From Demequina maris (GTDB lineage Bacteria; Actinomycetota; Actinomycetes; Actinomycetales; Demequinaceae), in assembly GCF_000971155.1 (NCBI RefSeq), contig NZ_BBLX01000003.1, forward strand, positions 62,001 through 126,000: a DNA stretch of 64,000 bases, read 5' to 3'. Position numbers and translations under genes: made by a program. The notes beneath the pieces are model-generated. The model had not been told where the DNA came from and ran no database searches. It saw only the letters and a program-made list of their open reading frames with translations. Positions 45,694-54,314 of the stretch are shown here, piece after piece (position 1 is the first letter of the stretch; each line of letters begins with the position of its first letter).

Positions 45694-46285
45694 GCCGCTG
45701 CGCGCCGTCGGTGTCGACGTCGGAGCCTGCGTCCTCCGCGGACGCCTCGGGCGCCTCGGGCGAGGCGTCGGTGCCGGCGGACGTGACCGCCGCATCGTCC
45801 CCCGCCTCGCCGGCGGCGGGCTCGAGGATCGGCTTCGAGAGCAGGCCCGCGCCCACGATCGCGATCGCGGCGCCGACGATCGCGATGTCCGCGACGTTGC
45901 CGACGAACTGGTCGGCGTAGTTGATCATGTCGACCACGTGGCCCTCGCCGAAGGACGGCTGGCGGAGCAGGCGGTCGATGAGGTTGCCCAGCGCGCCGCC
46001 CAGGGCGATGCCGAACACGGCGGCGGCCCAGGGACGCTGGGCGCGCCGGCCGTAGACCACGATGCCGACGGTGACGAGCGCGGCGATGATCGTGAGGATC
46101 CACGTCGTCTCGTCGCCGAGGCTGAACGCCGCACCCGAGTTGAAGACCAGCTGGATGGACAGCAGGTCACCGATCACCGGGTGCTTCACGTAGGGCTCGA
46201 GGGTCTCGAGCGCCCACTGCTTGGTGAGCTGGTCGACGACGACCACGCCCGCGGCGTACAGCCAGAACGCCGGCCTCCAGGTCAA
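45686..46285 (-). CDS. lspA: lipoprotein signal peptidase
   Basis: 199 residues from TTG 46285, which overlaps the preceding stop (TTGA). Four membrane helices and the SPase II motifs: [34 protein letters not shown] and [15 protein letters not shown] (the two catalytic Asp lie in NLIDR and NVAD). It cleaves prolipoproteins, including the several lipoproteins in this window. The C-terminal 45 residues are an acidic, Ala/Ser-rich tail that holds a GCATCGTCC motif (45792). Confidence 0.95.
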   Translation of the reverse strand: MTWRPAFWLYAAGVVVVDQLTKQWALETLEPYVKHPVIGDLLSIQLVFNSGAAFSLGDETTWILTIIAALVTVGIVVYGRRAQRPWAAAVFGIALGGALGNLIDRLLRQPSFGEGHVVDMINYADQFVGNVADIAIVGAAIAIVGAGLLSKPILEPAAGEAGDDAAVTSAGTDASPEAPEASAEDAGSDVDTDGAQRRG

Positions 46286-46734
46286 CGACGCTCCTCGCGC
46301 TGCTTGCACGTCACGCAGAGGTTCGCGCGCGGGAACGCCATGAGGCGCGCCCGACCGATGCCCTGGCCGCACGACTGGCAGGCGCCGTAGGTGCCCACCT
46401 TGATGCGGCGCAGCGCGTCGACGCTCTGCTCCAGCATGTCGCGGGTGTTGTTGACGATCGACATCTCCTGCTCGCGCTCCAGCGCGGTCGAGCCGGCGTC
46501 GGCCTGGTCGTCGCCCGCACCCTCGGACGTGTGCAGCAGGTCGTCGAGCTCGTGCTCCGTGACGCCCAGCTCGGTGACGAGCCGCTCGACGTCGGAGTTG
46601 AGCACCTCGACGATCTGTCGGAGGTCCGAGATCTTCCAGGCGTCGTCACCCTCACGCACGGGAAGCTTCTTCACGTCCGCCGGCTTCAGCTCGGCGGGGT
46701 CCACCACCACGATGGTCACATCGGTGCTGCTCAT
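46282..46734 (-). CDS. TraR/DksA-type zinc-finger protein
   Basis: 150 residues from ATG 46734. A polar N-terminal third, a helical hairpin (ALEREQEMSIVNNTRDMLEQ) and a C-terminal Cys4 zinc finger ([33 protein letters not shown]). DksA relatives bind the RNA polymerase secondary channel. In actinobacteria this gene regularly lies between divIVA and lspA, and its function is poorly known. The stop overlaps the lspA start. Confidence 0.9.
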   Translation of the reverse strand: MSSTDVTIVVVDPAELKPADVKKLPVREGDDAWKISDLRQIVEVLNSDVERLVTELGVTEHELDDLLHTSEGAGDDQADAGSTALEREQEMSIVNNTRDMLEQSVDALRRIKVGTYGACQSCGQGIGRARLMAFPRANLCVTCKQREERR

Positions 46735-46793
46735 GACTGTCCTCGTCTCTGCCTGGTGAAAGGAGGGTAGTCCCCTCCGGAGCACATAGCAAA

Positions 46794-46817
46794 GCGCCGC
46801 GCCCGAAGGCGCGGCGC
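46794..46817 (-). terminator. divIVA terminator with UUCG loop
   Basis: GCGCCGCGCC (46794-46803) and GGCGCGGCGC (46808-46817) form a perfect 10-bp stem. On the minus strand the loop is TTCG and the stem is followed by TTTGCT. It begins 18 bases after the divIVA stop. Confidence 0.75.
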
Positions 46818-46834
46818 CGTGCGTGTCTCGAGCG

Positions 46835-47734
46835 TCAGCCCTGCTTGTCCTCGTCGCCCTCGGACGGCTGGCTCCAGGGGCTCTGCGGCGTGTACGGCGT
46901 GCCGTACTGCGTCGCCTGCGGCTGGTACGGCTGCTCCGCGAGCTTGGGCGTCATGCCGGTCACCGGCGCGAACGGGTGCGGCTCCTCGGCCTGCTCCTCC
47001 GACGCCTCGCCCTCGGGCTCCTCGGCGGTCTCGTCGCCCTCCTCGGACGCCTCGCCCTCAGGTGCCTCCTCGGCGGTGTCGGCGGCCTCGGCCGGCGCCT
47101 CCGCCGCGAAGTCCTCCTCGGCGGCGGCCTCGGGGGCCTCCTCCGCCGGGGCCTCGTCCTCCATGAGGTCCTCGCCCACGAACGACGCGACCGGCGCGGG
47201 CGCGGTGCCCTCGGCGTGGTCGAGGTCGCCCAGCAGGTTGGACAGGTACGACTTGAGGCGGGCGCGGTAGTCGCGCTCGAAGCGGCGCAGGTCGTCGATC
47301 TTGGTCTCGAGCAGCGAGCGCTCGGCGGTGAGCTCGTCCATGCGGGCCTGGGCGTCGGTCTCGGCGCGCTCGACGATGGACTCGGCCTTGGCCTTGCCCT
47401 CCTCGACGAGGCGCTCCTTCTCCTCCTCGCCGGCGGCGACGTACTCGTCGTGGAGCTTCTGCGCCATCGCGAGCATGCCGGTCGGGGTCGGGGGGTTGAC
47501 GTCGGTGGCCGCCTGGAGCAGGCCGGTCTCCTGCGTCGGCTCCGGGGCCGGGGCGGGTGCGACGCCGCCCTCCTGCACCTTCGCGGCGAGCTCGTCACGC
47601 TCCTGCGTGAGCTGCGCGATCGTGGCCGCGACCTCGTCGAGGAAGTCGTCCACCTCGTCCTGGTCGAAGCCCTCGCGGTACTTGGTCTTGGAGAAGGCCT
47701 TGTTGAGGACGTCCTCGGCGGTCAGCAATGCCAT
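46835..47734 (-). CDS. divIVA: DivIVA/Wag31 polar growth protein
   Basis: 299 residues from ATG 47734 (MALLTAEDVLNKAFSKTKYR). The N-terminal membrane-targeting DivIVA domain has YREGFDQDEVDDFLDEVAAT, then coiled coils (residues about 25-60 and 95-170) split by a Pro/Ala linker, and an acidic C-terminal tail ending in a Gln/Pro/Tyr-rich segment. In actinobacteria it marks the poles and directs wall growth. It follows yggT in the cluster. An in-frame GTG four codons upstream is an alternative start. Confidence 0.95.
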   Translation of the reverse strand: MALLTAEDVLNKAFSKTKYREGFDQDEVDDFLDEVAATIAQLTQERDELAAKVQEGGVAPAPAPEPTQETGLLQAATDVNPPTPTGMLAMAQKLHDEYVAAGEEEKERLVEEGKAKAESIVERAETDAQARMDELTAERSLLETKIDDLRRFERDYRARLKSYLSNLLGDLDHAEGTAPAPVASFVGEDLMEDEAPAEEAPEAAAEEDFAAEAPAEAADTAEEAPEGEASEEGDETAEEPEGEASEEQAEEPHPFAPVTGMTPKLAEQPYQPQATQYGTPYTPQSPWSQPSEGDEDKQG

Positions 47735-47836
47735 GTCGACTTCCACCTCACGCGGGTAGGGGCCGGTTCTCCCGGCCTTGCGGATACTTCGTCACTGTAC
47801 CGACATGTCTATCGGCACGCACTTGAGAGGTCCAGG

Positions 47837-48133
47837 TCAGCGGCTCATCGCGACGGCGCTGACGACCTGGTAGAGCAGGGACACCGCCAGGAAGACGATG
47901 AGGAACGCGAGGTCGATGCGCACCTGTCCCAGCGACAGCGGCGGCACCACGCGTCGCACGGCCTTGATCGGCGGGTCGGTCACGGTCAGCACGCCCTCGA
48001 CCGCGACCAGCGCCGCGCCGGTGGGGCGCCAGTCGCGCGCGAAGGCCATCACGAGGCTGACGATGACGCGGCCCAGCAGCGCCATCATGAACAGGAAGAG
48101 CACGAACTGCAGCGCGCCGAAGAGGAAGGACAC
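47837..48133 (-). CDS. YggT-family membrane protein
   Basis: 98 residues from GTG 48133. Two hydrophobic segments (LQFVLFLFMMALLGRVIVSL and IDLAFLIVFLAVSLLYQVVS) around the family signature TDPPIKAVRRVVPPLSLG. The family is linked to division genes in many bacteria and may act in osmotic or envelope homeostasis; the exact role is not settled. It lies between sepF and divIVA as in other Gram-positives. Confidence 0.92.
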   Translation of the reverse strand: MSFLFGALQFVLFLFMMALLGRVIVSLVMAFARDWRPTGAALVAVEGVLTVTDPPIKAVRRVVPPLSLGQVRIDLAFLIVFLAVSLLYQVVSAVAMSR

Positions 48134-48154
48134 GCTGCGAGCCTACCGCGAGGC

Positions 48155-48637
48155 TCAGGCCTGGTTGTAGAAGGCCTGGTCCTGGACGGGCTCCTCGTCG
48201 ATGCCGATCTCCACGTGCGCCGGCGAGAGCAGGAACACCGAGGTGGTGACGCGCTCGATCGAGCCGTGGAGGCCGAACGACAGGCCAGCCGAGAAGTCGA
48301 CGAGGCGCTTGGCATCCGCGTCGGTCATCTCGGTGAGGTTCATGATCACCGGCACGCCCATGCGGAACGCCTCGCCGATGAGCCGCGCGTCGTTGTAGCT
48401 GCGCGGCTTGATGGTCTGGATGCGGCGCAGGTCCTTCGCGGGCGCCTCGGCGGCCTCGCGCGGCGCACGGGCGTGCTTGGTGGGCGCCGCCTTCGGACCG
48501 TGCTGAGCCTGCTTGACCTCGGAGACGTCGTGCAGGTTCGTCACGGGCGCGAGCTCGGGCTCGGCGTAGTCGTACTCCTCCTGCTCGCTCACGTCGAATC
48601 CGAGGTACTGGATCGCCTTGCGCATTGCGCTCATCAT
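48155..48637 (-). CDS. sepF: cell division protein SepF
   Basis: 160 residues. An N-terminal amphipathic membrane-binding helix ([13 protein letters not shown]), a variable linker and the conserved SepF core ([60 protein letters not shown]). It anchors FtsZ to the membrane, essential in actinobacteria that lack FtsA, and no ftsA is seen in this cluster. The start is one of ATG 48637 or 48634. Confidence 0.96.
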   Translation of the reverse strand: MMSAMRKAIQYLGFDVSEQEEYDYAEPELAPVTNLHDVSEVKQAQHGPKAAPTKHARAPREAAEAPAKDLRRIQTIKPRSYNDARLIGEAFRMGVPVIMNLTEMTDADAKRLVDFSAGLSFGLHGSIERVTTSVFLLSPAHVEIGIDEEPVQDQAFYNQA

Positions 48638-48694
48638 GACCCCCTGGTCGTGGTGCCGTTCAACGCCTTCACGGTAGGGCCGCGACTCCCCTGG

Positions 48695-49426
48695 TCAGCG
48701 GACCGACACGCCGCAGACGATGACGCCGGCGTGCCGTCCCGTGACCCCGTCGCGACGATGCGAGAACAGCCGGGGGTCCTCGAGGGTGCACACCCGGTGG
48801 CGGACGACCGTCGTGAAGCCCAGCTCCCCCAGGCGCGTCTCGACGGCGCGCGGGAGGTCGAGCGCGGGCGTGCCCGCCCGTGTCGTCGAGCGCGCCGTGG
48901 GATGGCGCGAGGCGACGGCGTCCCGCATCTCCTGCGGGACCTCATAGCAGCGCCCGCAGGCCGCGGGGCCGATGCTCGCGGACATGCCCTCGCGCGCGCG
49001 CCGCTCGGCGGGGCTGCGGAGGTCGAGCAGCGCCGCGACCGCCGCGTCGACCGCGCCGAGGCGGACGCCCTCGCGGCCCGCGTGGACGGCCGCGACCGCG
49101 CCCGTCACCGCATCGTGCATGAGGATCGGGACGCAGTCGGCGGCGATCGCCGCGACCGCGACGCCGGGCGTGCGTGTGACGAGCACGTCCGCGACCGCGG
49201 GGTCCTCGCCCGGACGCGTCACCTCGGCGACCCGGATGCCGTGCTCCGCGTGAAGGAAGGACACGGGCGCCCCCGCCATGACGGAGACGGCCGCGCGGTT
49301 GAGCGCGACCGCGTCCGGGTCGTCACCCACGTGGGTGGCGAGGTTGAGCGACTCGTAGGGGGCGGCGGACGAGCCGCCTGCCCGGGAGGTGAAGAACGCG
49401 CGAACCGGCAGCCCGGCGTCGAGCAC
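48695..49426 (-). CDS. pgeF: PgeF/YfiH family (DUF152) protein
   Basis: 243 residues from GTG 49426. Family Cys/His site: LHAEHGIRVAEV, AAIAADCVPILM and AAVHAGREGVRLGAV, plus the C-terminal HRVCTLEDPRLFSHRRDG. In E. coli the homologue removes misincorporated L-Ser from UDP-MurNAc (peptidoglycan editing); other members are called multicopper polyphenol oxidases or purine nucleosidases. Position right after ftsZ (6 bases) fits the wall role. Confidence 0.92.
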   Translation of the reverse strand: MLDAGLPVRAFFTSRAGGSSAAPYESLNLATHVGDDPDAVALNRAAVSVMAGAPVSFLHAEHGIRVAEVTRPGEDPAVADVLVTRTPGVAVAAIAADCVPILMHDAVTGAVAAVHAGREGVRLGAVDAAVAALLDLRSPAERRAREGMSASIGPAACGRCYEVPQEMRDAVASRHPTARSTTRAGTPALDLPRAVETRLGELGFTTVVRHRVCTLEDPRLFSHRRDGVTGRHAGVIVCGVSVR

Positions 49427-49432
49427 CCGTCC

Positions 49433-50605
49433 CTACCGGAGGAACTCGGGCACGTCGAGCGTGTCCGCGGCGGGACGAGCCTGCGGCTTGAGCGGGATCG
49501 CGTCCGTGGCCGGGGCGGCGTCGCGCGCCTCGGCGGTCGGGCCGGCCGGGATCACGTCCGTCTCGACGGGCGCGTCGATCGGCTCGAGCTCCTCGGCCTT
49601 GGGCGCCGGGGCGGACTCGATCGCGCCCAGCGCGCCCGCGTGGGCACGGTGGGTCGGGGCGCCGCCGTCGAAGCCCGCCGCGATGACGGTGATGCGGAGC
49701 TCGTCACCCAGCGAGTCGTCGATCACGGTGCCGAAGATGATGTTCGCCTCGGGGTGGGCCGCCTCGCGCACCAGGCGGGCCGCGGTCTCGACCTCCTTGA
49801 TGCCCAGGTTCGAGCCGCCCGAGATCGACAGCAGCACGCCGTGCGCGCCCTCGATCGACGCCTCGAGCAGCGGCGACGCGATCGCGCCCTCCGCGGCCTC
49901 GAGCGCGCGGGACTCGCCGCGGGCGCTCGCCACGCCCATGAGCGCGGTGCCCGCGCCCTGCATCACGGACTTGACGTCGTTGAAGTCGACGTTGATGAGG
50001 CCCGGGGTGGTGATGAGGTCGGTGATGCCCTGGACGCCGCCCTGGAGCACCTGGTCGGCCGCGGCGAACGCGCCGAGCACGCTCAGCTGCGTGTCGGAGA
50101 TGTCGAGGAGGCGGTCGTTGGGGATGACGATGAGGGTGTCGACCTCGTCGCGCAGCGTCGCGATGCCGTTGTCGGCCTGGTCCGCGCGGCGGCGGCCCTC
50201 GAAGCCGAACGGGCGGGTCACGACGCCGACGGTGAGCGCGCCGAGCGAGCGGGCGATGCGCGCCACGACGGGTGCGCCGCCCGTGCCGGTGCCGCCGCCC
50301 TCGCCCGCGGTGACGAAGACCATGTCGGCGCCGCGCAGCGCCTCCGCGATCTCGTCCTCGTGGTCCTCGGCCGCCTTCTTGCCGACCTCCGGGTCGGCGC
50401 CCGCGCCGAGGCCGCGCGTGAGCTCGCGGCCGATGTCGAGCTTCACGTCCGCGTCGGACATGAGCAGCGCCTGCGCGTCGGTGTTGATCGCGATGAACTC
50501 GGCGCCCTTGAGGCCGACGTCGATCATGCGGTTCACGGCATTGACGCCGCCACCGCCCACGCCGACGACCTTGATGTGCGTGATGTAGTTCTGCGGTGCG
50601 GCCAT
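49433..50605 (-). CDS. ftsZ: cell division GTPase FtsZ
   Basis: 390 residues. GTP-binding signature [17 protein letters not shown]-terminal [18 protein letters not shown], synergy-loop region [17 protein letters not shown], then a flexible Ala/Pro linker and a C-terminal peptide ending [10 protein letters not shown], the SepF-binding tail. It forms the Z ring. The 166-base gap before it is the largest in the cluster and holds a palindromic element, so it probably has its own promoter. Confidence 0.98.
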   Translation of the reverse strand: MAAPQNYITHIKVVGVGGGGVNAVNRMIDVGLKGAEFIAINTDAQALLMSDADVKLDIGRELTRGLGAGADPEVGKKAAEDHEDEIAEALRGADMVFVTAGEGGGTGTGGAPVVARIARSLGALTVGVVTRPFGFEGRRRADQADNGIATLRDEVDTLIVIPNDRLLDISDTQLSVLGAFAAADQVLQGGVQGITDLITTPGLINVDFNDVKSVMQGAGTALMGVASARGESRALEAAEGAIASPLLEASIEGAHGVLLSISGGSNLGIKEVETAARLVREAAHPEANIIFGTVIDDSLGDELRITVIAAGFDGGAPTHRAHAGALGAIESAPAPKAEELEPIDAPVETDVIPAGPTAEARDAAPATDAIPLKPQARPAADTLDVPEFLR

Positions 50606-50625
50606 GTGCCTGTCCCTTCAACCTT

Positions 50626-50657
50626 AACCCTCAAGTTGAGGGTTATAGTTATGTCAA
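50626..50657. promoter_or_regulatory. palindrome and TTGACA element in the ftsQ-ftsZ gap
   Basis: AACCCTCAA (50626-50634) and TTGAGGGTT (50636-50644) form a perfect inverted repeat around one base, too tight for an RNA hairpin and so better read as a protein operator. Next to it on the minus strand are TATAAC (50647-50642) and TTGACA (50657-50652), only 4 bases apart, so they are not a standard promoter pair. I recall a similar conserved block upstream of ftsZ in other actinobacteria. Confidence 0.55.
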
Positions 50658-50771
50658 GTCGTTCACTGACGAAGGTACGGGCGGGTCGCCCCGTTCCCGA
50701 GGCCGACACGCGCGTGTCGCGAAGAATTATCGGCGCGCATCGTGAAGCGCGGGGCCCGGCCGCCTGCCGCG

Positions 50772-51857
50772 TCAGGTGATGACGGGCAGCGTCGGCGCGG
50801 AGACGTCGATCTCGGTCGCGTCCTTCGCCTGCGCGGAGCGCAGCAGCACCTGCAGCACGCTCACCTTGAGCGCGGAGTCCTCGGCGCTCCCCCAGTCGAC
50901 GCGGGGCCCGTCGCGCAGCACGAACGTCACGGTGTCCTCCGTGGTCGCGCTGATGTCCTGGACCCGGTTGCGGAGCCTGGCGGGCAGCTGGTTCACGACG
51001 CCGAGCACGGACTCGAGGATGCGCTCGTTGCCCTTGCCCGTCGGGATGGTGACGACGGGGAGACGCGCAGGGGTCGCGTCCGAGCGGCCCACCCGGGTCG
51101 CCTCGGAGTCGAGGAGGTCGTAGCCGCCGTCGGTGCTCGGCACCGCGGCGACGGGCTCGCGCGAGGTCAGCTCGATGAGCAGCCCTCGGGGCCACACGCG
51201 CTCGACCGCGGCGTCGCGCACCCCGGGCACCTCGCGCAGCTCGTCCGCCACGCGCGACGAGGCGAGGGTCGCCAGCGAGTCGCCCTCGTGCGCGTCCACC
51301 ACCTTCGCGACGTCCTCCGGGTCGACGACGGTGCCGTAGCCCGTGACCTCGACCTGCTCGGGATCGAGCGCGAGCACGGGCGAGGCGAGCACGACCCAGG
51401 CGAGCGCGCCCGCGATGGCGACGTAGCCCGCGCGTCGCGCCCAGACCAGCGCCGACAGCCGGCGCTGCGCGGCCGCGCGCTCCTTGAGCCGCGACTGCAG
51501 GCGCAGCGTCACGTTGCCGAGCTGCTCGGCCGCAGCCTCCGCGCCCCGCGTGGTGCGGCGCCTCAGCAGGCCGCCCCAGCGGCGGCCGCGCGAGGGCGGC
51601 GCGGTCTCGGTCGTGCGGGTCGCGCCCGTGCCGGTGCTCCGGCGGCGCTCGCCGTCCCGGCGCCACGCGCGCGCGAGCTCGTCCGTCTCCGCGGTGACCG
51701 GCACCCCGGTCGAGCGCGGCCGCGTGCCGGTGGCGACGCTGCCCGACCGCGGGCGGTCGGTCGACGCGGTGGGCGCGGTGGGCGCGGTGGAGGCGGTGGG
51801 CGCGTCGCCCGGCGACCGGCGCGCGGCCGGACGCGGGGGGCGGCGGACCTCAGACAT
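50772..51857 (-). CDS. ftsQ: cell division protein FtsQ
   Basis: 361 residues. A long Pro/Thr/Arg-rich cytoplasmic tail (about 140 residues), one membrane helix (GYVAIAGALAWVVLASPVLA) and an extracytoplasmic POTRA domain (DPEQVEVTGYGTVVDPEDVA, LREVPGVRDAAVERVWPRGL) with the FtsQ beta domain. It is part of the FtsQLB divisome scaffold. The start overlaps the murC stop by 8 bases. Confidence 0.93.
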   Translation of the reverse strand: MSEVRRPPRPAARRSPGDAPTASTAPTAPTASTDRPRSGSVATGTRPRSTGVPVTAETDELARAWRRDGERRRSTGTGATRTTETAPPSRGRRWGGLLRRRTTRGAEAAAEQLGNVTLRLQSRLKERAAAQRRLSALVWARRAGYVAIAGALAWVVLASPVLALDPEQVEVTGYGTVVDPEDVAKVVDAHEGDSLATLASSRVADELREVPGVRDAAVERVWPRGLLIELTSREPVAAVPSTDGGYDLLDSEATRVGRSDATPARLPVVTIPTGKGNERILESVLGVVNQLPARLRNRVQDISATTEDTVTFVLRDGPRVDWGSAEDSALKVSVLQVLLRSAQAKDATEIDVSAPTLPVIT

Positions 51858-53205
51858 CGCGCTCCGCGAGGCGCGCGAGGATCCAGTCGGCCGCGAGCGT
51901 CACGGTGCCCGAGCCGACGGTGTAGACGGTGTCCCCCGCCCGCGCGGCATCCGCCGCGAGCCGCGCGGCGTGCTCGAGGTCGTCGGCGAGCGTGAGGGTC
52001 GAGCCCTCGGGCATGACCGCGTGCTCCGCGATCGAGGCCGAGGAGACGCCCGGGATCGGGTCCTCCCGGTCGCCGTGGACCGGCGCGAGCACCACGTCGG
52101 CGTCCGCGACGGACAGCGCCCGCCCGAAGTTCTCGGCGTGCATCTGCGTCCGCGTGAACAGCGCGGGCTGGAACAGCACCACGATGTGGCCCGCTCCCCC
52201 GTCCCGTGCCGCGCGCAGCAGCGCGGCCACCTCGGTCGGGTGATGCGCGTAGTCGTCGATGACGCGCACGCCCGCGGCCTCGCCGCGCAGCTGGTACCGG
52301 CGGCCCGTGCCCGCGAACGAGGCGAACGAGGCGGCGGCCGCGTCGGGGTCCGCGCCCATCTCGACCGCGGCGAGCCACGCCGCGGTCGCGTTGAGGCGGT
52401 TGTGCGCGCCCGGCGCGCTCACCGCGAGCGGGATCTCGCGCCCGTCGTACGCGATCGCGTCCGGCCCGACGACGGCGTCCGCCCCCGAGCCCTCCGAGCC
52501 GTACGTGAGGACCCGCGTGCCGGCGGCCCGCGCGGCGTCCGCGAGGCCCCGCACCACCGCATCGTCCACGCACGCGATAACGGTGCGGGACTGCGACGCG
52601 AAGTCCGCGAACGCGCGGTGGAGGTTCTCGACGGTGCCGTGGAAGTCGAGGTGGTCGGGCTCGATGTTGAGCAGGATCGCGACCTCGGGGTGGTAGCGCA
52701 GGAACGAGCCGTCGGACTCGTCGGCCTCGAGCACCGAGATGCCGGCCGTGCCCGCGTAGCCGCCGGCGACCGCGCCCTCGATGCCGAACACGCGCGCGCC
52801 CACCGCGAAGCCCGCGTCGACGCCCGCCGCGTGCAGCGCGTGGGCGACCATCGCGGAGGTCGTGGTCTTGCCGTGCGAGCCGGCGACCGCCACCAGCCGC
52901 TGCCCCTCGAGCGCGCGCACGAGCGCCTCCGAGCGGTGCCAGACGGGGATGCCGAGCGCGCGGGCGCGCGCCAGCTCGACGTTGGTCTCGCGCACCGCGG
53001 TCGACACCACGACCGCGGCGGCGCCGTCGACGAGCGCCGCGTCGTGGCCGAGCTGCACGTCCATGCCGGCGTCCGCGAGCGCCTGGAAGTACGCGGTCTC
53101 GGCGAGGTTGGTGCCGGACACCGTGTAGCCGCGCGCCGCGATGAGCCGCGCGACCGCCGACATGCCGGAGCCGCCGACGCCGATGAAGTGGATCCGCTCG
53201 CTCAC
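51850..53205 (-). CDS. murC: UDP-N-acetylmuramate--L-alanine ligase
   Basis: 451 residues from GTG 53205 (GTGA overlap with murG). HFIGVGGSGMSAVARLIAAR is the UDP-binding loop, VAGSHGKTTTSAMVAHAL the ATP loop, then VLEADESDGSFLRYHPEVAI and VIDDYAHHPTEVAALLRAAR. It adds L-Ala to UDP-MurNAc in the cytoplasm. Confidence 0.97.
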   Translation of the reverse strand: MSERIHFIGVGGSGMSAVARLIAARGYTVSGTNLAETAYFQALADAGMDVQLGHDAALVDGAAAVVVSTAVRETNVELARARALGIPVWHRSEALVRALEGQRLVAVAGSHGKTTTSAMVAHALHAAGVDAGFAVGARVFGIEGAVAGGYAGTAGISVLEADESDGSFLRYHPEVAILLNIEPDHLDFHGTVENLHRAFADFASQSRTVIACVDDAVVRGLADAARAAGTRVLTYGSEGSGADAVVGPDAIAYDGREIPLAVSAPGAHNRLNATAAWLAAVEMGADPDAAAASFASFAGTGRRYQLRGEAAGVRVIDDYAHHPTEVAALLRAARDGGAGHIVVLFQPALFTRTQMHAENFGRALSVADADVVLAPVHGDREDPIPGVSSASIAEHAVMPEGSTLTLADDLEHAARLAADAARAGDTVYTVGSGTVTLAADWILARLAERDV

Positions 53206-54314
53206 AGGGCCCCCTCGATGAGGTCCGCGAGGCGCGCGGCGCCGTCGGCGATGCCGATGCCGCGTGCGGCCTCGCGCATCGTCTCGCGCGCGTCGGCGTC
53301 GAGCAGCATGTGCTCGGCGTGCAGGGTGAGCGAGGCGGGCGTGAGGTCGGCGTCCCGCACCAGCACGGCCGCGCCGGCCTCGACCGCGGCGGCGGCGTTG
53401 AGCGCCTGCTCGCCGTTGCCGTGCGGCAGCGGCACGTACAGCGCGGGCAGGCCCAGCGCCCCGATCTCGCACACGGTGGCGGCGCCGGAGCGGCACACGA
53501 CGCCGTCGGCCGCGGCGAACGCGCTCGCCATGTCGTGCGCGTACTCGGACACCGCGTACATGCCGCGCGAGGCGGCGGGCAGCTCCGCGAGGGCGCGGTA
53601 GGCGTCCTCGGTCTTGCCCTTGCCCGTGAGGTGGATGACGTGCACGCCGTGGGACACGAGCGCGCCGACGGCCCGGGCGAGCGCCGCGTTGACGCTCGCG
53701 GCGCCGAGCGAGCCGCCGAAGACGAGCAGGACGTGGGCGTCCGGCGCCCAGCCGCGGGACTCGCGCGCCGCGGCGGCCGCGCGGGCGCGGCTGTCCGGGT
53801 CCGAGAGGGTGCGGGCGAGCGACTCGAGCTCGGGGCGCAGCGGCAGGCCCGTGACCGTCGCGTGGCGCAGCGGGGTGCCGGGGAACGTCACCGCGACGCG
53901 CTCGGTCAGGCGCGCGCCCAGCTTGTTGGCGATGCCGGGCTTGGCGTTGGCCTCGTGCACGACGATCGGAAGCCCGCGGCGTCGCGCCGCGAGGTACACG
54001 GGGGTGGACACGTAGCCGCCGAAGCCCACCACCGCATCGGCCTCGAGCCGGTCGATGGCCGCCTCGCAGTCGCGGATGGCCCGCCGCAGCCGCGACGGGA
54101 AGCGCAGCGCGGCGCCGTCGGGGCGGCGCGGGAACGGCACCTTCTCGATCTCGACGAGCTCGAGGCCCGCGCGCGGCACGAGGTCCGCCTCGAGGCCGTC
54201 GGGCGTGCCGACCGCGGTGACGTCGTGGCCCCGCTCGAGCAGCGTCGAGGCGGTCGCGAGCAGCGGGTTGACGTGGCCGGCGGTGCCCCCGCCGGCGAGC
54301 AGGAGCCTAGCCAC
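53202..54314 (-). CDS. murG: UDP-GlcNAc:lipid I N-acetylglucosaminyltransferase
   Basis: 370 residues from GTG 54314. GT-B fold with the glycine loops LLAGGGTAGHVNPLLA and VFGGSLGAASVNAA, acceptor-side VHEANAKPGIANKLGARL and the UDP-GlcNAc site CRSGAATVCEIGALGLPALY. It makes lipid II at the inner membrane face. The start overlaps the ftsW stop by 8 bases. Confidence 0.97.
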   Translation of the reverse strand: MARLLLAGGGTAGHVNPLLATASTLLERGHDVTAVGTPDGLEADLVPRAGLELVEIEKVPFPRRPDGAALRFPSRLRRAIRDCEAAIDRLEADAVVGFGGYVSTPVYLAARRRGLPIVVHEANAKPGIANKLGARLTERVAVTFPGTPLRHATVTGLPLRPELESLARTLSDPDSRARAAAAARESRGWAPDAHVLLVFGGSLGAASVNAALARAVGALVSHGVHVIHLTGKGKTEDAYRALAELPAASRGMYAVSEYAHDMASAFAAADGVVCRSGAATVCEIGALGLPALYVPLPHGNGEQALNAAAAVEAGAAVLVRDADLTPASLTLHAEHMLLDADARETMREAARGIGIADGAARLADLIEGAL

